Assembly (NCBI GenBank): GCA_946220775.1
Contig: CAMIFC010000031.1
Coordinates: 1-23,008 of the forward strand
Direction: 5' to 3'
Length of the DNA stretch: 23,008 bases
DNA from: an uncultured Corynebacterium sp.
GTDB lineage: Bacteria > Actinomycetota > Actinomycetes > Mycobacteriales > Mycobacteriaceae
Part shown: positions 1 to 7,055 of the stretch, piece after piece
How positions within the stretch are numbered: the stretch's first letter is position 1
Layout: each line of letters opens with the position of its first letter
The notes under the pieces: model-generated
Told to the model about the DNA's origin: nothing
The model's database searches: none
What the model saw: only the letters and a program-made list of their open reading frames with translations
Made by a program: the position numbers and the translations under genes

Positions 1-135
1 AAATAAGGGGGAGTTGGGGCGAAACCTGATGAGAATTGCGTTACACTTTCCACAGGAAGCAGCAAAGAGCTGAAAATCAAAATCGAAGGTTCGAGGTGCC
101 CACGGGCGCCGCGAAGAGAAAGGTTTAAAACAAAA

Positions 136-573
136 GTGGGTAAAGCCCCAAGTGCCCCCGTCCAGCAGCAAGAGGAACAAGAAGACTGGGCCGCACTGCT
201 GAATGTGACGAAGGGCGACATTGTCCAAGAGATCGGCTGGGACGAGGACTGCGACTCCTCGATCAGCGAAGCGCTCGAAGATGCGATCGGGGAGATCCTC
301 TTGGATGAAGACACCGACGAGATCGTCGACGTGGTTCTTCTGTGGTGGCGAGAAGAGGACGGCGATCTGGTTGATGGCCTGATGGACGCCAACCGCTCGC
401 TAGGTGAGGAAGGCCGCGTGTGGGTGCTGACACCCGCGCCGGGACAGCGAAACTCAATTGAACCGGGCGTGGTCGCGGAATCGGCGCAGCTCGGTGGCAT
501 GGTTCAGACAGCCTCGGAGCGCCTCGGTGACTGGCAGGGCGCATGCTTGGTGGCCCGCGGCCCGATGCGGTAA
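136..573 (+). CDS. DUF3052 family protein
   Basis: This 145-residue acidic protein belongs to the actinobacterial DUF3052 family, whose biochemical role is not established. The recognisable core is QEIGWDEDCD (residues 32-41), then LLDEDTDEIVDVVLLWWREEDGDLVDGLMDA (about 55-85, here only outlined: an acidic DEDTDE stretch, a VVLLWW strand and a second acidic loop), and a C-terminal WVLTPAPG and LGDWQGACLV segment. This order matches mycobacterial homologues as I remember them. The start is GTG, preceded by AGAAAGG about 12 nt upstream, a slightly long spacing. A short hairpin (GGTGCC/GGCGCC, 95-110) lies in the leader. The MDANR codons at 382-396 carry one copy of the GGACGCCA motif. The first 30 residues are Gln/Glu-rich and look disordered. 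Confidence 0.88.
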   Translation: MGKAPSAPVQQQEEQEDWAALLNVTKGDIVQEIGWDEDCDSSISEALEDAIGEILLDEDTDEIVDVVLLWWREEDGDLVDGLMDANRSLGEEGRVWVLTPAPGQRNSIEPGVVAESAQLGGMVQTASERLGDWQGACLVARGPMR

Positions 574-731
574 CTGCTCGACGCGGTAGCCCCTCGGGTC
601 TTAGCTGCCTGGTATCGCGTGGCTCTGGGGCGGTGGCTGGTTGGCGTGACTCAGCCTGTCGCCGTAGCTAGGCGCGGCGGCTATTTGTTGCGCTTATATT
701 GTGGCTGTATGGCACTTGCGATGGTGCCTGC

Positions 732-766
732 GACCTGCAGAAAATGTTTCCTGACCTGCGGAAATG
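732..766 (+). repeat. Two direct repeats 21 bp apart upstream of tRNA-Val
   Basis: GACCTGCAGAAAATG (732-746) and GACCTGCGGAAATG (753-766) are near-identical and start 21 bp apart, two turns of the helix. They lie just upstream of the putative tRNA promoter, so a paired protein-binding site is possible. The function is inference only. Confidence 0.45.
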
Positions 767-775
767 CCACGATTG

Positions 776-803
776 TTGTTTATCTGTTGTGGCATGTTAT
801 GGT
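776..803 (+). promoter_or_regulatory. Putative tRNA-Val promoter
   Basis: TTGTTT (776-781) and TATGGT (798-803) are separated by 16 bp and lie 15 bp before the mature tRNA. A second hexamer, TATATC, follows at once, so the exact -10 is uncertain. Confidence 0.4.
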
Positions 804-817
804 TTATATCGCTTCAG

Positions 818-890
818 GCGCTCTTAGCTCAGCTGGAAGAGCAACTGGTTTACACCCAGTAGGTCGGCGGTTCGAACCCGTCAGAGCGCA
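818..890 (+). tRNA. tRNA-Val (anticodon UAC)
   Basis: A complete 73-nt cloverleaf can be drawn. The acceptor stem is GCGCTCT/AGAGCGC with discriminator A. The D arm is GCTC/GAGC, and the anticodon arm is ACTGG/CCAGT around loop TTTACAC, giving anticodon TAC (valine, GUA codons). The variable loop is AGGTC, and the T arm is GGCGG/CCGTC around TTCGAAC. The 3' CCA is not encoded. No other tRNA lies next to it, and a strong terminator follows within 10 nt, so it is probably a single-gene transcript. Confidence 0.97.
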
Positions 891-896
891 CAGCTG

Positions 897-940
897 AAAA
901 CCCCCTCTGACCAGCAGGTTAGCGGGGGTTTCTTGTTTTT
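897..940 (+). terminator. Intrinsic terminator of tRNA-Val
   Basis: A stem of AAACCCCC plus CTGACC pairs with GGTTAG plus GGGGGTTT, with one internal mismatch and an AGCA loop, and is followed by TCTTGTTTTT. It is a strong Rho-independent terminator directly behind the tRNA. Confidence 0.9.
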
Positions 941-1098
941 CTTGTGCAAAACTTGTGCACTTAGGTGCGCTTTCGCTCTCCACACGGAAGCATGGTCAGC
1001 TCCAAAACGCTTTAAAAACGCAGGTATGTTCGAGTGATATCGCCTCTGTGAAGCGATGAGTCGGTGTTCCGTGCTCCACGGTGGGTGATTGCATTAAG

Positions 1099-1158
1099 GC
1101 CGACGTCGCAAGGCCGATTAGCCTTGTTTTAGCCCCTAATCGGCCTTGCGACGTCGGC
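1099..1158. repeat. Large perfect hairpin, conserved-loop family, copy 1
   Basis: Two perfect 22-nt arms (1099-1120 and 1137-1158) enclose a 16-nt loop, GCCTTGTTTTAGCCCC. The arm is internally repetitive: AAGGCCGA, six nucleotides (CGTCGC), AAGGCCGA again, then TTAG at the loop. The copies at 9316 and 22955 have the same layout and a similar loop but an unrelated stem sequence. No poly-T tract follows on either side, so a simple terminator is not the obvious reading. Confidence 0.85.
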
Positions 1159-1287
1159 ATCTATGCACCAGGGGGTGTTGGGGCGTCGACTGGGGTGTGG
1201 CGGCTCGCTCTGCGGTCGTTTGAATGCTTGGTTTTACGAGAGGTAGGGGAGTCGCAGGGCTGGCGCGTCGCATTTCGCAGGCCGATC

Positions 1288-1350
1288 AATATTTACTGCC
1301 AGACTGCGACACTTCAGCCGCTGAACCGTTAGAGTTTGGCAGTAAATACT
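1288..1350. repeat. Inverted repeat with 18-nt arms
   Basis: AATATTTACTGCCAGACT (1288-1305) is nearly complementary to AGTTTGGCAGTAAATACT (1333-1350), with two wobble-type differences. The 27-nt loop contains its own small palindrome, TTCAGC-C-GCTGAA, so a cruciform with a secondary arm is possible. The stem is A+T-richer than its surroundings. The function is unknown. Confidence 0.7.
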
Positions 1351-1512
1351 GCACCAATGGTGGCAGCACAGCGGCAGTGGTTGCAGCAGTGGCGACGGCG
1401 GTCTCGGCGGAGAGGGGCGTGGCCTGCTGGGAAAGTCGATAAGTGCGCTGGGGGGATCGAGTCAACAAGGAGTGCGGGGTGGCGATACTGAAGGTGCGCC
1501 GTGAACTGTGGA

Positions 1513-1563
1513 TTGAGAAAACAATAGCTCGGCTCCACGTCTGTAGTACGTGGAACCGAGCTA
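1513..1563 (-). terminator. Minus-strand terminator behind the small amphipathic protein
   Basis: Arms at 1525-1540 and 1548-1563 (TAGCTCGGCTCCACGT against ACGTGGAACCGAGCTA, one wobble) enclose a 7-nt loop. Read on the minus strand, the hairpin is followed by TTGTTTTCTC. It lies about 140 nt beyond the stop codon of the minus-strand gene at 1703-1927 and is its likely transcription end. Confidence 0.65.
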
Positions 1564-1702
1564 GTGTGCCCGCGGGCTGCCTAATCCTTCGAACGGAGAG
1601 TTTTCACAGTCCGAGAAACAGCCTTGCTAGGCTCTCCGTCATCAAGCCCCTATGGGGAGGGTATTGATGAATCTGGGACGGATTAACCGAAGGGCGAACA
1701 GA

Positions 1703-1927
1703 CTACTTGCCGTCTCCAGGGGTGTTTTCCTTGCCAGTGCTGGAGGAGCCCGTCAGCTCAGAGGACAGTTTACCCTCGCCGTCGCCAGCGTCGGAGGAGC
1801 CCGGGATGTCAGAGGATAGTGCGGTGGTGTTGTTGAAAGCCTTCTCGATCAGTTCCCAGAGGCCTTTGAAGAAGCCGCCCAAAACGGTGGTGAAGAACTC
1901 CGAGATGGCGGTGAAGAATGCGTCCAT
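1703..1927 (-). CDS. Small amphipathic protein, porin-like candidate
   Basis: This encodes 74 residues with no family I can name. Residues 1-32 (MDAFFTAISEFFTTVLGGFF, then KGLWELIEKAFNN) look like an amphipathic helix with Phe/Leu/Val/Trp on one face, and there is no cleavable signal peptide. Residues 35-74 are Ser/Gly/Asp/Glu/Lys-rich and probably disordered. Corynebacterial cell-wall channel proteins of the PorA/PorH type are likewise short, helical, acidic and without signal peptides, so an outer-membrane channel or secreted amphipathic peptide is my best guess; no sequence identity is claimed. The ATG at 1927 is chosen over one 30 nt upstream because GGAG sits 5 nt before it. A strong promoter upstream and a terminator downstream make it a well-defined single-gene unit. 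Confidence 0.7.
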   Translation of the reverse strand: MDAFFTAISEFFTTVLGGFFKGLWELIEKAFNNTTALSSDIPGSSDAGDGEGKLSSELTGSSSTGKENTPGDGK

Positions 1928-2016
1928 TGTTACTCCAATGTGTAGTGAAGAGACCACACCCCAGTGGCAAAGCGACTAAATAGCAATGTTCTGTGATGAG
2001 GTTAAGAACGTTGTTA

Positions 2017-2045
2017 ATTATACATATCTATGATTACGTAAGCAA
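2017..2045 (-). promoter_or_regulatory. Strong promoter for the small amphipathic protein
   Basis: Read on the minus strand, TTGCTT (2045-2040), exactly 17 bp, then TATAAT (2022-2017) gives a near-consensus housekeeping promoter in an A+T-rich patch. Transcription would start near 2010 and leave a leader of about 80 nt before the start codon at 1927. Confidence 0.7.
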
Positions 2046-2222
2046 ACCGTTTTGCCGCAAAGAAGGTTTCGCAACGAGGGGCTAATTCTAAGAAGCTCTA
2101 AAACAGGAGGCATCCACCAGCCATCCTGCGCTCCAGGAGCCGAGCATTACGAGAAACCAGCGTTACAGGAATCGAGCGTTGAAAGGCTGACCGGTTAAGG
2201 TAAAGCAAAGGCGAAGAATACT

Positions 2223-2324
2223 GAACCACGCATGGCGATGAGCCACGCATGGCACTGAGCCGCATATGGCCCCAAGCCACTGATGGCCCACCCCCACGCC
2301 TGGCGCCGAGCTGCATGTGGCCAC
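2223..2324. repeat. Six phased 17-bp repeats with a conserved dyad
   Basis: Six consecutive 17-bp units begin at 2223, 2240, 2257, 2274, 2291 and 2308, with no gaps. Unit 2 is GAGCCACGCATGGCACT. The units are degenerate, but most keep a GCCA-N4-TGGC dyad or its CCA/TGG core while the central bases change. The array lies between the promoter of the divergent small gene and the SURF1 start, ending 50 bp before it. An iteron-like array of protein-binding sites is possible. I see no gene in the rest of 1928-2373. Confidence 0.65.
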
Positions 2325-2373
2325 GTATTAATAGCCAAAACCGGACACTGAGAACCAAGAGAGGTTTCAACCA

Positions 2374-3642
2374 TTGGGTAAGCAGCGCCACCCCGAGCAC
2401 CAGCCACGTGACGCGCGCGGCGCCTCTACTAATTTCACTCATTCGGGCACAACGAACTCAAACACAACGAACTCAAGCACAATCCATTCGAGCCCCACGA
2501 ACGCCGGCCCGAATCACCCTGGCCACACCACCCAACCCCAAAAGCAGAAGCGGGGGATTCGCGCGTTCCTCACGCCCGGGTGGATCTTGACCTTGGTGTT
2601 TGTGCTGGCCTTTACGTATTTCGCATTCACTGTCCTGGCCCCGTGGCAGCTCGGGAAGAATACGCGTCAGTCGCATTTCAATGAGCGACTGAAGGCCGCG
2701 ATGCAGCAAGATCCGGTTCCTGTCGCAGAGGTTATTCCCGCCAACGGCAAGCCCGTTAATGAGGATAAGGACTGGACTCATGTCACCCTCCAGGGGCATT
2801 TCCTGCCGCACGAGGAAGTTCTGCTGCGCAATCGTCCAGTTGAATCCGCGCCCGCTTATCAGGTCTTAACCCCTTTCGAAACTGCCGATGGTTTGCGGTT
2901 TATTGTTAATCGCGGGTGGCTCCCAGCAGACGCTCCGGGGAAAGGAAAAGCGATCGATAATCTGGCTCTTCCCCCTTCCGGCGAGCAGAACCTGAGCGGC
3001 TATGTGCGCTTGGGGGAGGGCAAGAGTGAGGGTGGCGTCCTAAATGCGGAGGGGCGCGAACAGACCACGTCGATCAATGCGGCGCAGATCGGGGAGGCGC
3101 GCGGCGTGGAGTTGGCGCACGATTATGTGCAGCTCGATGCGGATTCCGTCGGGAAGATTCAGGACGCCAACCCAGACAATGTGGAAACTCCCCACGCAAT
3201 TCCGTTACCGCAAATCGAATCTGGCCCGTACCTTTCCTATGGAATCCAATGGATTGCGTTTGGCATCATTGCGCCGATTCTTTTGGGCTGGTTTGTATGG
3301 TCTGAGATTCGGGAACGGCGCCGGGAGCGGGCAGAGGAAGAGGCGTTGGCTGCCGCGAGGCTCGGCGCCCCGACTGACACGGTCAACGGTGCAGCACACG
3401 GCGAGGGAGCCGACGCTTCGGCTGGCGCTGTGGCGGGGACTTCTGCCGAAAACGCCATGGGTACTGCGACAGGTGTCGAGCCCGGTGAGGGAACCGGAGC
3501 TGCTGAGACTGAGGCGGGCGCAAAGTCTGAGCCCGCGCGAGACACCGATTCCGCCGAAGCCCAGATGGAAGCCCGTTACGGCAAGTCCCGGCGACGCCGC
3601 GGCTTCGGTATCCGCAACGAGGACGCCGGCGAGCGCTTCTAG
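2374..3642 (+). CDS. SURF1 family cytochrome oxidase assembly protein
   Basis: SURF1 proteins are membrane factors that help mature cytochrome c oxidase. The 422-residue product has a polar, Asn/Thr/Ser-rich N-terminal region (1-60), a first membrane segment at about 69-91 (PGWILTLVFVLAF onward), an extracytoplasmic domain with the family signature VNRGWLP, and a second membrane segment starting near YLSYGIQWIAFGIIAP. A long Ala/Gly/Glu-rich cytoplasmic tail of over 100 residues ends in a basic SRRRRGFG stretch; tail and N-terminus are longer than in minimal SURF1 proteins. The start is TTG, with AAGAGAGG 9 nt upstream; no later start would keep the first membrane segment. It converges on the phosphatase gene downstream. 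Two copies of the GGACGCCA motif lie inside. Confidence 0.88.
   Translation: MGKQRHPEHQPRDARGASTNFTHSGTTNSNTTNSSTIHSSPTNAGPNHPGHTTQPQKQKRGIRAFLTPGWILTLVFVLAFTYFAFTVLAPWQLGKNTRQSHFNERLKAAMQQDPVPVAEVIPANGKPVNEDKDWTHVTLQGHFLPHEEVLLRNRPVESAPAYQVLTPFETADGLRFIVNRGWLPADAPGKGKAIDNLALPPSGEQNLSGYVRLGEGKSEGGVLNAEGREQTTSINAAQIGEARGVELAHDYVQLDADSVGKIQDANPDNVETPHAIPLPQIESGPYLSYGIQWIAFGIIAPILLGWFVWSEIRERRRERAEEEALAAARLGAPTDTVNGAAHGEGADASAGAVAGTSAENAMGTATGVEPGEGTGAAETEAGAKSEPARDTDSAEAQMEARYGKSRRRRGFGIRNEDAGERF
2448..2507 (+). repeat. In-frame 15-bp tandem repeat in the SURF1 gene
   Basis: CACAACGAACTCAAA, CACAACGAACTCAAG, CACAATCCATTCGAG and CCCCACGAACGCCGG follow one another. The first two differ by one base and the last two are decayed. 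The 15-bp length keeps the frame and gives a Thr/Asn/Ser-rich stretch in the cytoplasmic N-terminus, where length change would be tolerated. Confidence 0.7.
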
Positions 3643-3674
3643 GCGACGGCCAGAGTTTCTAGCCGGGAGCGCGG

Positions 3675-4244
3675 CTACTCGGTCGGGTTACCACCTTCGG
3701 CGGCGATGGCGTCCAAAAATTCGAGGATGCCAGGCACCGCCGCCTCGATTTCACGGGCGGCCTCCTCGAAGTCGGACTGCGAACCGTAGTACGGATCGGC
3801 GACTTCTGGGTGAGGCCTCTCCACGGTCACGCTGGCGGGATCAAACGCGCGGAACAGGTGGATTTTCAGCGGATCAACGCCTAGTCGCTTGAGCCCAGAC
3901 GCGTGGCTCTTATCCATCGCGAGGAACAAATCCGCATCCGCGTGCTCTGGCCCAAAAGTTGCTGCGACGTGCTTGGATCCGTCGTAACCATGGGTCTTGA
4001 GTTCGTCGACCGCGCGTGGATCCGCGCCATCGCCGACATGCCAATCACCAAGCCCGCAGGAGTTCACGGTGATGTTCTGATGCGCCGGATTGTTGCTCTC
4101 ACGCAGCGCCTGCGCGAGCATCACCTCGCCCATCGGGGAGCGGCAAATATTGCCAGTGCACACCACCGAAATCTTGGTGATGGGCTGATCTTCCTCGGGG
4201 TGGTCAGCGGGTTGCGGGGTCGCGGGGCGTTCAGGGTCAGGCAT
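3675..4244 (-). CDS. Low-molecular-weight protein tyrosine phosphatase
   Basis: A cysteine-based phosphatase acting on phosphotyrosine. The phosphate loop VCTGNICRS at residues 28-36 gives catalytic Cys29 and Arg35, and the late DPY at 150-152 supplies the general acid Asp150, as the family requires. The product has 189 residues; about 22 polar N-terminal residues precede the domain, which is otherwise of normal length (about 160). The start ATG is supported by GAAGGA 5 nt upstream. In actinobacteria such enzymes counter tyrosine kinases or are secreted; no kinase gene is nearby. It lies downstream of the HAD gene on the same strand (76-nt gap), possibly cotranscribed. Its 3' end converges on SURF1, 32 bp away. 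Confidence 0.93.
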   Translation of the reverse strand: MPDPERPATPQPADHPEEDQPITKISVVCTGNICRSPMGEVMLAQALRESNNPAHQNITVNSCGLGDWHVGDGADPRAVDELKTHGYDGSKHVAATFGPEHADADLFLAMDKSHASGLKRLGVDPLKIHLFRAFDPASVTVERPHPEVADPYYGSQSDFEEAAREIEAAVPGILEFLDAIAAEGGNPTE

Positions 4245-4320
4245 GTTGTCCTTCGTGCGTGCTGTGTCGTTCTAGTTCTTGTGCAAAAATCTGTGTGGGC
4301 GTTGGGCGTTCCCGTGCGAG

Positions 4321-4974
4321 TTACATCGTTGCCACGAGGCTCGCCAATTCCGCCGGCGAGTCCGCCACGGCCGTTGCCAAGGCGAGCTCATTCTCACTAC
4401 CATATCCCCACGTCACCAGCACGCTGTCAATGCCGTGTTGTTCGGCCCCGGTGGCGTCATGTTTCCGGTCGCCGATAAGTAGGTATTCGTCCCTATTTTT
4501 TGGGACGCCACCCGCCATCAGCTCGAATGCATAATCAATCACGTCGGCTTTATGCTGTCGTGGGCCTCCACCGTCTTCGGCGGTCGCGAGGTAGTGGAAG
4601 TAGTCGATCATGCCGTAGTGGGTGAGGGCTCGGACGGCACCGCTATAGCTCTTCGATGTTGCTGTGGCCAGCACGTATCCTTCGTCGCGCCAGCGAGCAA
4701 GCAGTTCCTTCATCCCCTCGAAGGGGGCGGACATTTTCCAACCAATGGTGCGTTGGTGTTCGGAGTAGGTTGCCATGACGTCCGAAAGTTTGAGGGCAGA
4801 GACTCCAGCGGCGATCATGGATTCGCGCATCGGCGGGCCGGGAAGGCCACGGAGGAAGGATTCATCGGGGATACCGTAGCCGTGGGTGCGCAGGGCGGTG
4901 ATGAAGGATTCGCGGATACCGGGGTAGGAGTCGATGAGAGTGCCATCGACATCGACGAGCAGGTATTTCTTCAT
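4321..4974 (-). CDS. HAD-family phosphatase (phosphoglycolate phosphatase-like)
   Basis: A haloacid dehalogenase superfamily hydrolase of 217 residues. Motif I is DVDGTL near the N-terminus (Asp8 nucleophile, Asp10), motif II is the ATATSKS strand, motif III is a lysine in the HKAD segment, and motif IV is IGDRKHD. The helical cap between motifs I and II resembles phosphoglycolate phosphatase or beta-phosphoglucomutase subfamilies, so a small phosphorylated metabolite is the likely substrate; which one cannot be read from sequence. I chose ATG at 4974 because motif I normally lies within ten residues of the start. No clear Shine-Dalgarno sequence precedes it, and GTG at 4983 is an alternative. 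It is divergent from the Nif3 gene across 139 bp containing a hairpin (CCCC-CACC-TGC-GGTG-ATT-GGGG, 5013-5034). Confidence 0.85.
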   Translation of the reverse strand: MKKYLLVDVDGTLIDSYPGIRESFITALRTHGYGIPDESFLRGLPGPPMRESMIAAGVSALKLSDVMATYSEHQRTIGWKMSAPFEGMKELLARWRDEGYVLATATSKSYSGAVRALTHYGMIDYFHYLATAEDGGGPRQHKADVIDYAFELMAGGVPKNRDEYLLIGDRKHDATGAEQHGIDSVLVTWGYGSENELALATAVADSPAELASLVATM

Positions 4975-5113
4975 GCCCAACACTCTGCCAGATTGAGTTA
5001 TCCGCGCCACGACCCCCACCTGCGGTGATTGGGGTGGAAGCGAGTTGTCCGGTGCAGCGGTTAGAGTGGGGCACACAATCAAAACCATGACAATGAAGGA
5101 GCTGGATTAACCA

Positions 5114-6268
5114 GTGAGCACCCAGGTCACCGTCGCCACGGTCGTGGCTGCCCTCGAGTCCGCCTACCCGCCGCACCTGGCCGAATCTTGGGACGCCGTT
5201 GGGCTGATCTGCGGGGATCCGGCGGAACCGGTCTCTCAAGTGGCTTTTGCTCTTGACTGCACCGATGAGGTTGCTCAGGCCGCGATTGACGCTGGGGCGG
5301 ACATGCTGGTCGTGCACCACCCGCTGTTGTTACGAGGAGTAAAAGGTGTGCCCACCACTGATCCGAAGGGGCGGATCGTGCACAAGCTGATCCGCGCGGG
5401 GGTGGCCTTGTTTGCGGCCCATACCAATGCGGATTCGGCGCGACCGGGGGTCAACGACATCCTCGCGGAACTATTAGGTGTCGAAGCGGGTGCGCCGCTG
5501 CGGGGAATCCCAGAGCCGATCGATAAGTGGGGCTTTACCGTTCCCGCCGATCACGCGGAGGCCGTGAAACAAGCCATTTTCGCTGCTGGCGCCGGTCAGG
5601 TTGGTGCCTACGAGCAGGCCGGATTCGAGTTCCAGGTCACCGGGCAGTTTAAGCCGATGGATCACGCGAACCCGTTCTCCGGAACGCGTGGTGAGCTTGA
5701 GCGTGCCGAGGAGCTGCGCATCGAGTTCGTCGCACCCCAAGCCAAGCGAGAACGAGTGCGCCAAGCACTCCTGGCGGCCCACCCCTACGAGGCGGTGGCT
5801 TATGACGTCGTGGAATCCCACACCGATAACCCCACCCTGGGCATTGGCCGGGTCGGGGCGCTGGATACCCCGATGACGCTCCGGGAATTCACTCAGCGCG
5901 TCGCCAACCGACTGCCCCAAACGGTATGGGGTGTACGCGCAGCTGGTGATCCAGACACCATGATCAACACCGTCGCGGTGGCCAGCGGCGCTGGGGATAG
6001 CTTCCTTGGTCAAGTTGCACGCATGGACGTGGACTGCTTCGTCACCTCCGACCTGAGACACCACCCAGTGGATGAACACCTCCGCGCAGGCGGCTGCGCT
6101 GTCATCGATACAGCACACTGGGCAAGTGAATTTCCTTGGTGTGAGGTAGCGGCTGGCGTCCTAAAGAAAAAGATTGAAGACGACGGCGGGGTGGTGGACA
6201 CGACGGTCATCGACCTGCGGACCGACCCGTGGACCGTCCACGCGATGGCGGAAGAACAGGACAAATAA
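5114..6268 (+). CDS. Nif3-like dinuclear metal centre protein
   Basis: Member of the NIF3/DUF34 family: toroidal hexamers with a two-metal site, and a GTP cyclohydrolase-like annotation that is probably wrong. The product has 384 residues, the long form with an inserted PII/CutA-like domain (about 138-235). Metal-site candidates are His68 and His69 in VVHHPLL, the Asp in ADSARPGVND, and the C-terminal IDTAHWASE His/Glu pair. GTG is the start, with AAGGAG 12 nt upstream. A seven-codon open frame (ATGACAATGAAGGAGCTGGATTAA spans 5087-5110) overlaps this ribosome site but is probably incidental. One base separates its stop from the next gene, so the pair is an operon; Nif3 and the zinc-ribbon protein are neighbours in many actinobacteria. 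The family function is unsettled. Confidence 0.9.
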   Translation: MSTQVTVATVVAALESAYPPHLAESWDAVGLICGDPAEPVSQVAFALDCTDEVAQAAIDAGADMLVVHHPLLLRGVKGVPTTDPKGRIVHKLIRAGVALFAAHTNADSARPGVNDILAELLGVEAGAPLRGIPEPIDKWGFTVPADHAEAVKQAIFAAGAGQVGAYEQAGFEFQVTGQFKPMDHANPFSGTRGELERAEELRIEFVAPQAKRERVRQALLAAHPYEAVAYDVVESHTDNPTLGIGRVGALDTPMTLREFTQRVANRLPQTVWGVRAAGDPDTMINTVAVASGAGDSFLGQVARMDVDCFVTSDLRHHPVDEHLRAGGCAVIDTAHWASEFPWCEVAAGVLKKKIEDDGGVVDTTVIDLRTDPWTVHAMAEEQDK

Positions 6269-6269
6269 A

Positions 6270-6974
6270 ATGAAATGCAGCATTGCCGGACAAAAAGCAC
6301 TCGCACGCCTCGCGGAACTGACCGACCAATTGCGGGCGGCGCGCGCCAAACGGCAATCGCTGCCCGAACGCGACAAAGTCACCGAACTAGAAAAAGCGCA
6401 CACTGAACAGCGCGATGACGCTGCACGCCAGCGAATTGCTCAGCGCAAAACGTGGCAGAAAATCGAGCGGCTGAAACAAGACATTGACCAAATGCGGGAA
6501 CGTCGCACGGACACGAAGCGGGAGCTCGCGGTCGTCAAGGACTCTGAGCAGCGTAAAGACCTCGCCCACGACCTGGATTCCACGGCGCATCGATTAACGC
6601 GAATGGAAGAACAACTCGCCAAACAACAGCGAACCAGGGGACTGTTTTCTGAACCGGAATCCGAACCACAGATCAGTGGGCTGGCGGAAGCGAAGCAGCA
6701 GTTGGCGACGGCGGAAGAAGAAATGTCGATCACGATTGGCGAGCTCACGGAAGAGATTGATGAGGCCCGCCACGACATTCCCGCAGATGTGCTGAAGGAA
6801 TACGATCAACAGGACGCCGAACACGGAATCGGGGCAGCGCGGCTGAACGGGAGTGTCTGCCAGGCCTGCTTCATGGACCTCGACCCGCTGACCATGCGAG
6901 AGATCCGGAACAAACCCGCAGATCAGATCGCCCGCTGCCCGGAATGCAACGTGCTGCTGATCACTGTGAGATAA
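6270..6974 (+). CDS. Coiled-coil C4 zinc-ribbon protein
   Basis: A 234-residue protein. Residues about 8-185 are heptad-rich and highly charged (Arg/Lys/Glu/Gln), predicted as a long antiparallel coiled coil. The C-terminus carries a zinc ribbon, CQAC followed by CPEC about 25 residues later (PF02591 type). The overall plan matches actinobacterial proteins next to Nif3 and RNase HI genes, suggested to bind nucleic acid or translation complexes; the exact role is unknown. ATG at 6270 is chosen because it starts one base after the Nif3 stop and has AGGA 8 nt upstream. The conserved gene order (Nif3, zinc ribbon, RNase HI fusion) supports a shared transcript. Confidence 0.87.
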   Translation: MKCSIAGQKALARLAELTDQLRAARAKRQSLPERDKVTELEKAHTEQRDDAARQRIAQRKTWQKIERLKQDIDQMRERRTDTKRELAVVKDSEQRKDLAHDLDSTAHRLTRMEEQLAKQQRTRGLFSEPESEPQISGLAEAKQQLATAEEEMSITIGELTEEIDEARHDIPADVLKEYDQQDAEHGIGAARLNGSVCQACFMDLDPLTMREIRNKPADQIARCPECNVLLITVR

Positions 6975-6987
6975 CAACCAAAAAACA

Positions 6988-7020
6988 ACGGGTACACGGC
7001 AGAACAATGACGGGTACACG
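6988..7020 (+). repeat. Direct repeat ACGGGTACACG, 22-bp spacing
   Basis: ACGGGTACACG occurs at 6988-6998 and again at 7010-7020, each preceded by AACA. The 22-bp spacing puts both on the same helix face. The pair sits in the 81-bp gap before the RNase HI fusion gene, where it could be an operator or a simple duplication. Confidence 0.5.
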
Positions 7021-7055
7021 TTGACGGAAATCAAGAGAACAATCGACAGGAACAG

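Larger units (their letters stand above)
941..1702. other. Gene-free stretch with inverted repeats
   Basis: I see no convincing coding region in these 760 bases: the open frames have no ribosome site, no recognisable protein and poor codon character. The stretch holds a direct repeat of CTTGTGCA just after the tRNA terminator (941-959), two large inverted repeats (1099-1158 and 1288-1350) and a minus-strand terminator (1513-1563), each described separately. The remainder shows nothing I can name. Confidence 0.6.

Noticed and set aside
619..897. 92-codon open frame running into tRNA-Val
   Set aside because: Its last 26 codons are the tRNA gene and its protein resembles nothing; the tRNA explains the sequence.
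1099..1158. CRISPR repeat
   Set aside because: Single palindromes with no regularly spaced unique spacers and no cas genes.
2098..2442. Open frame of 114 codons on the minus strand
   Set aside because: It overlaps the SURF1 start and the 17-bp repeats, which create its repetitive His/Met/Arg residues; no ribosome site.
5087..5110. Seven-codon leader peptide before the Nif3 gene
   Set aside because: It only frames the AAGGAG ribosome site; no regulatory codons or attenuator follow.
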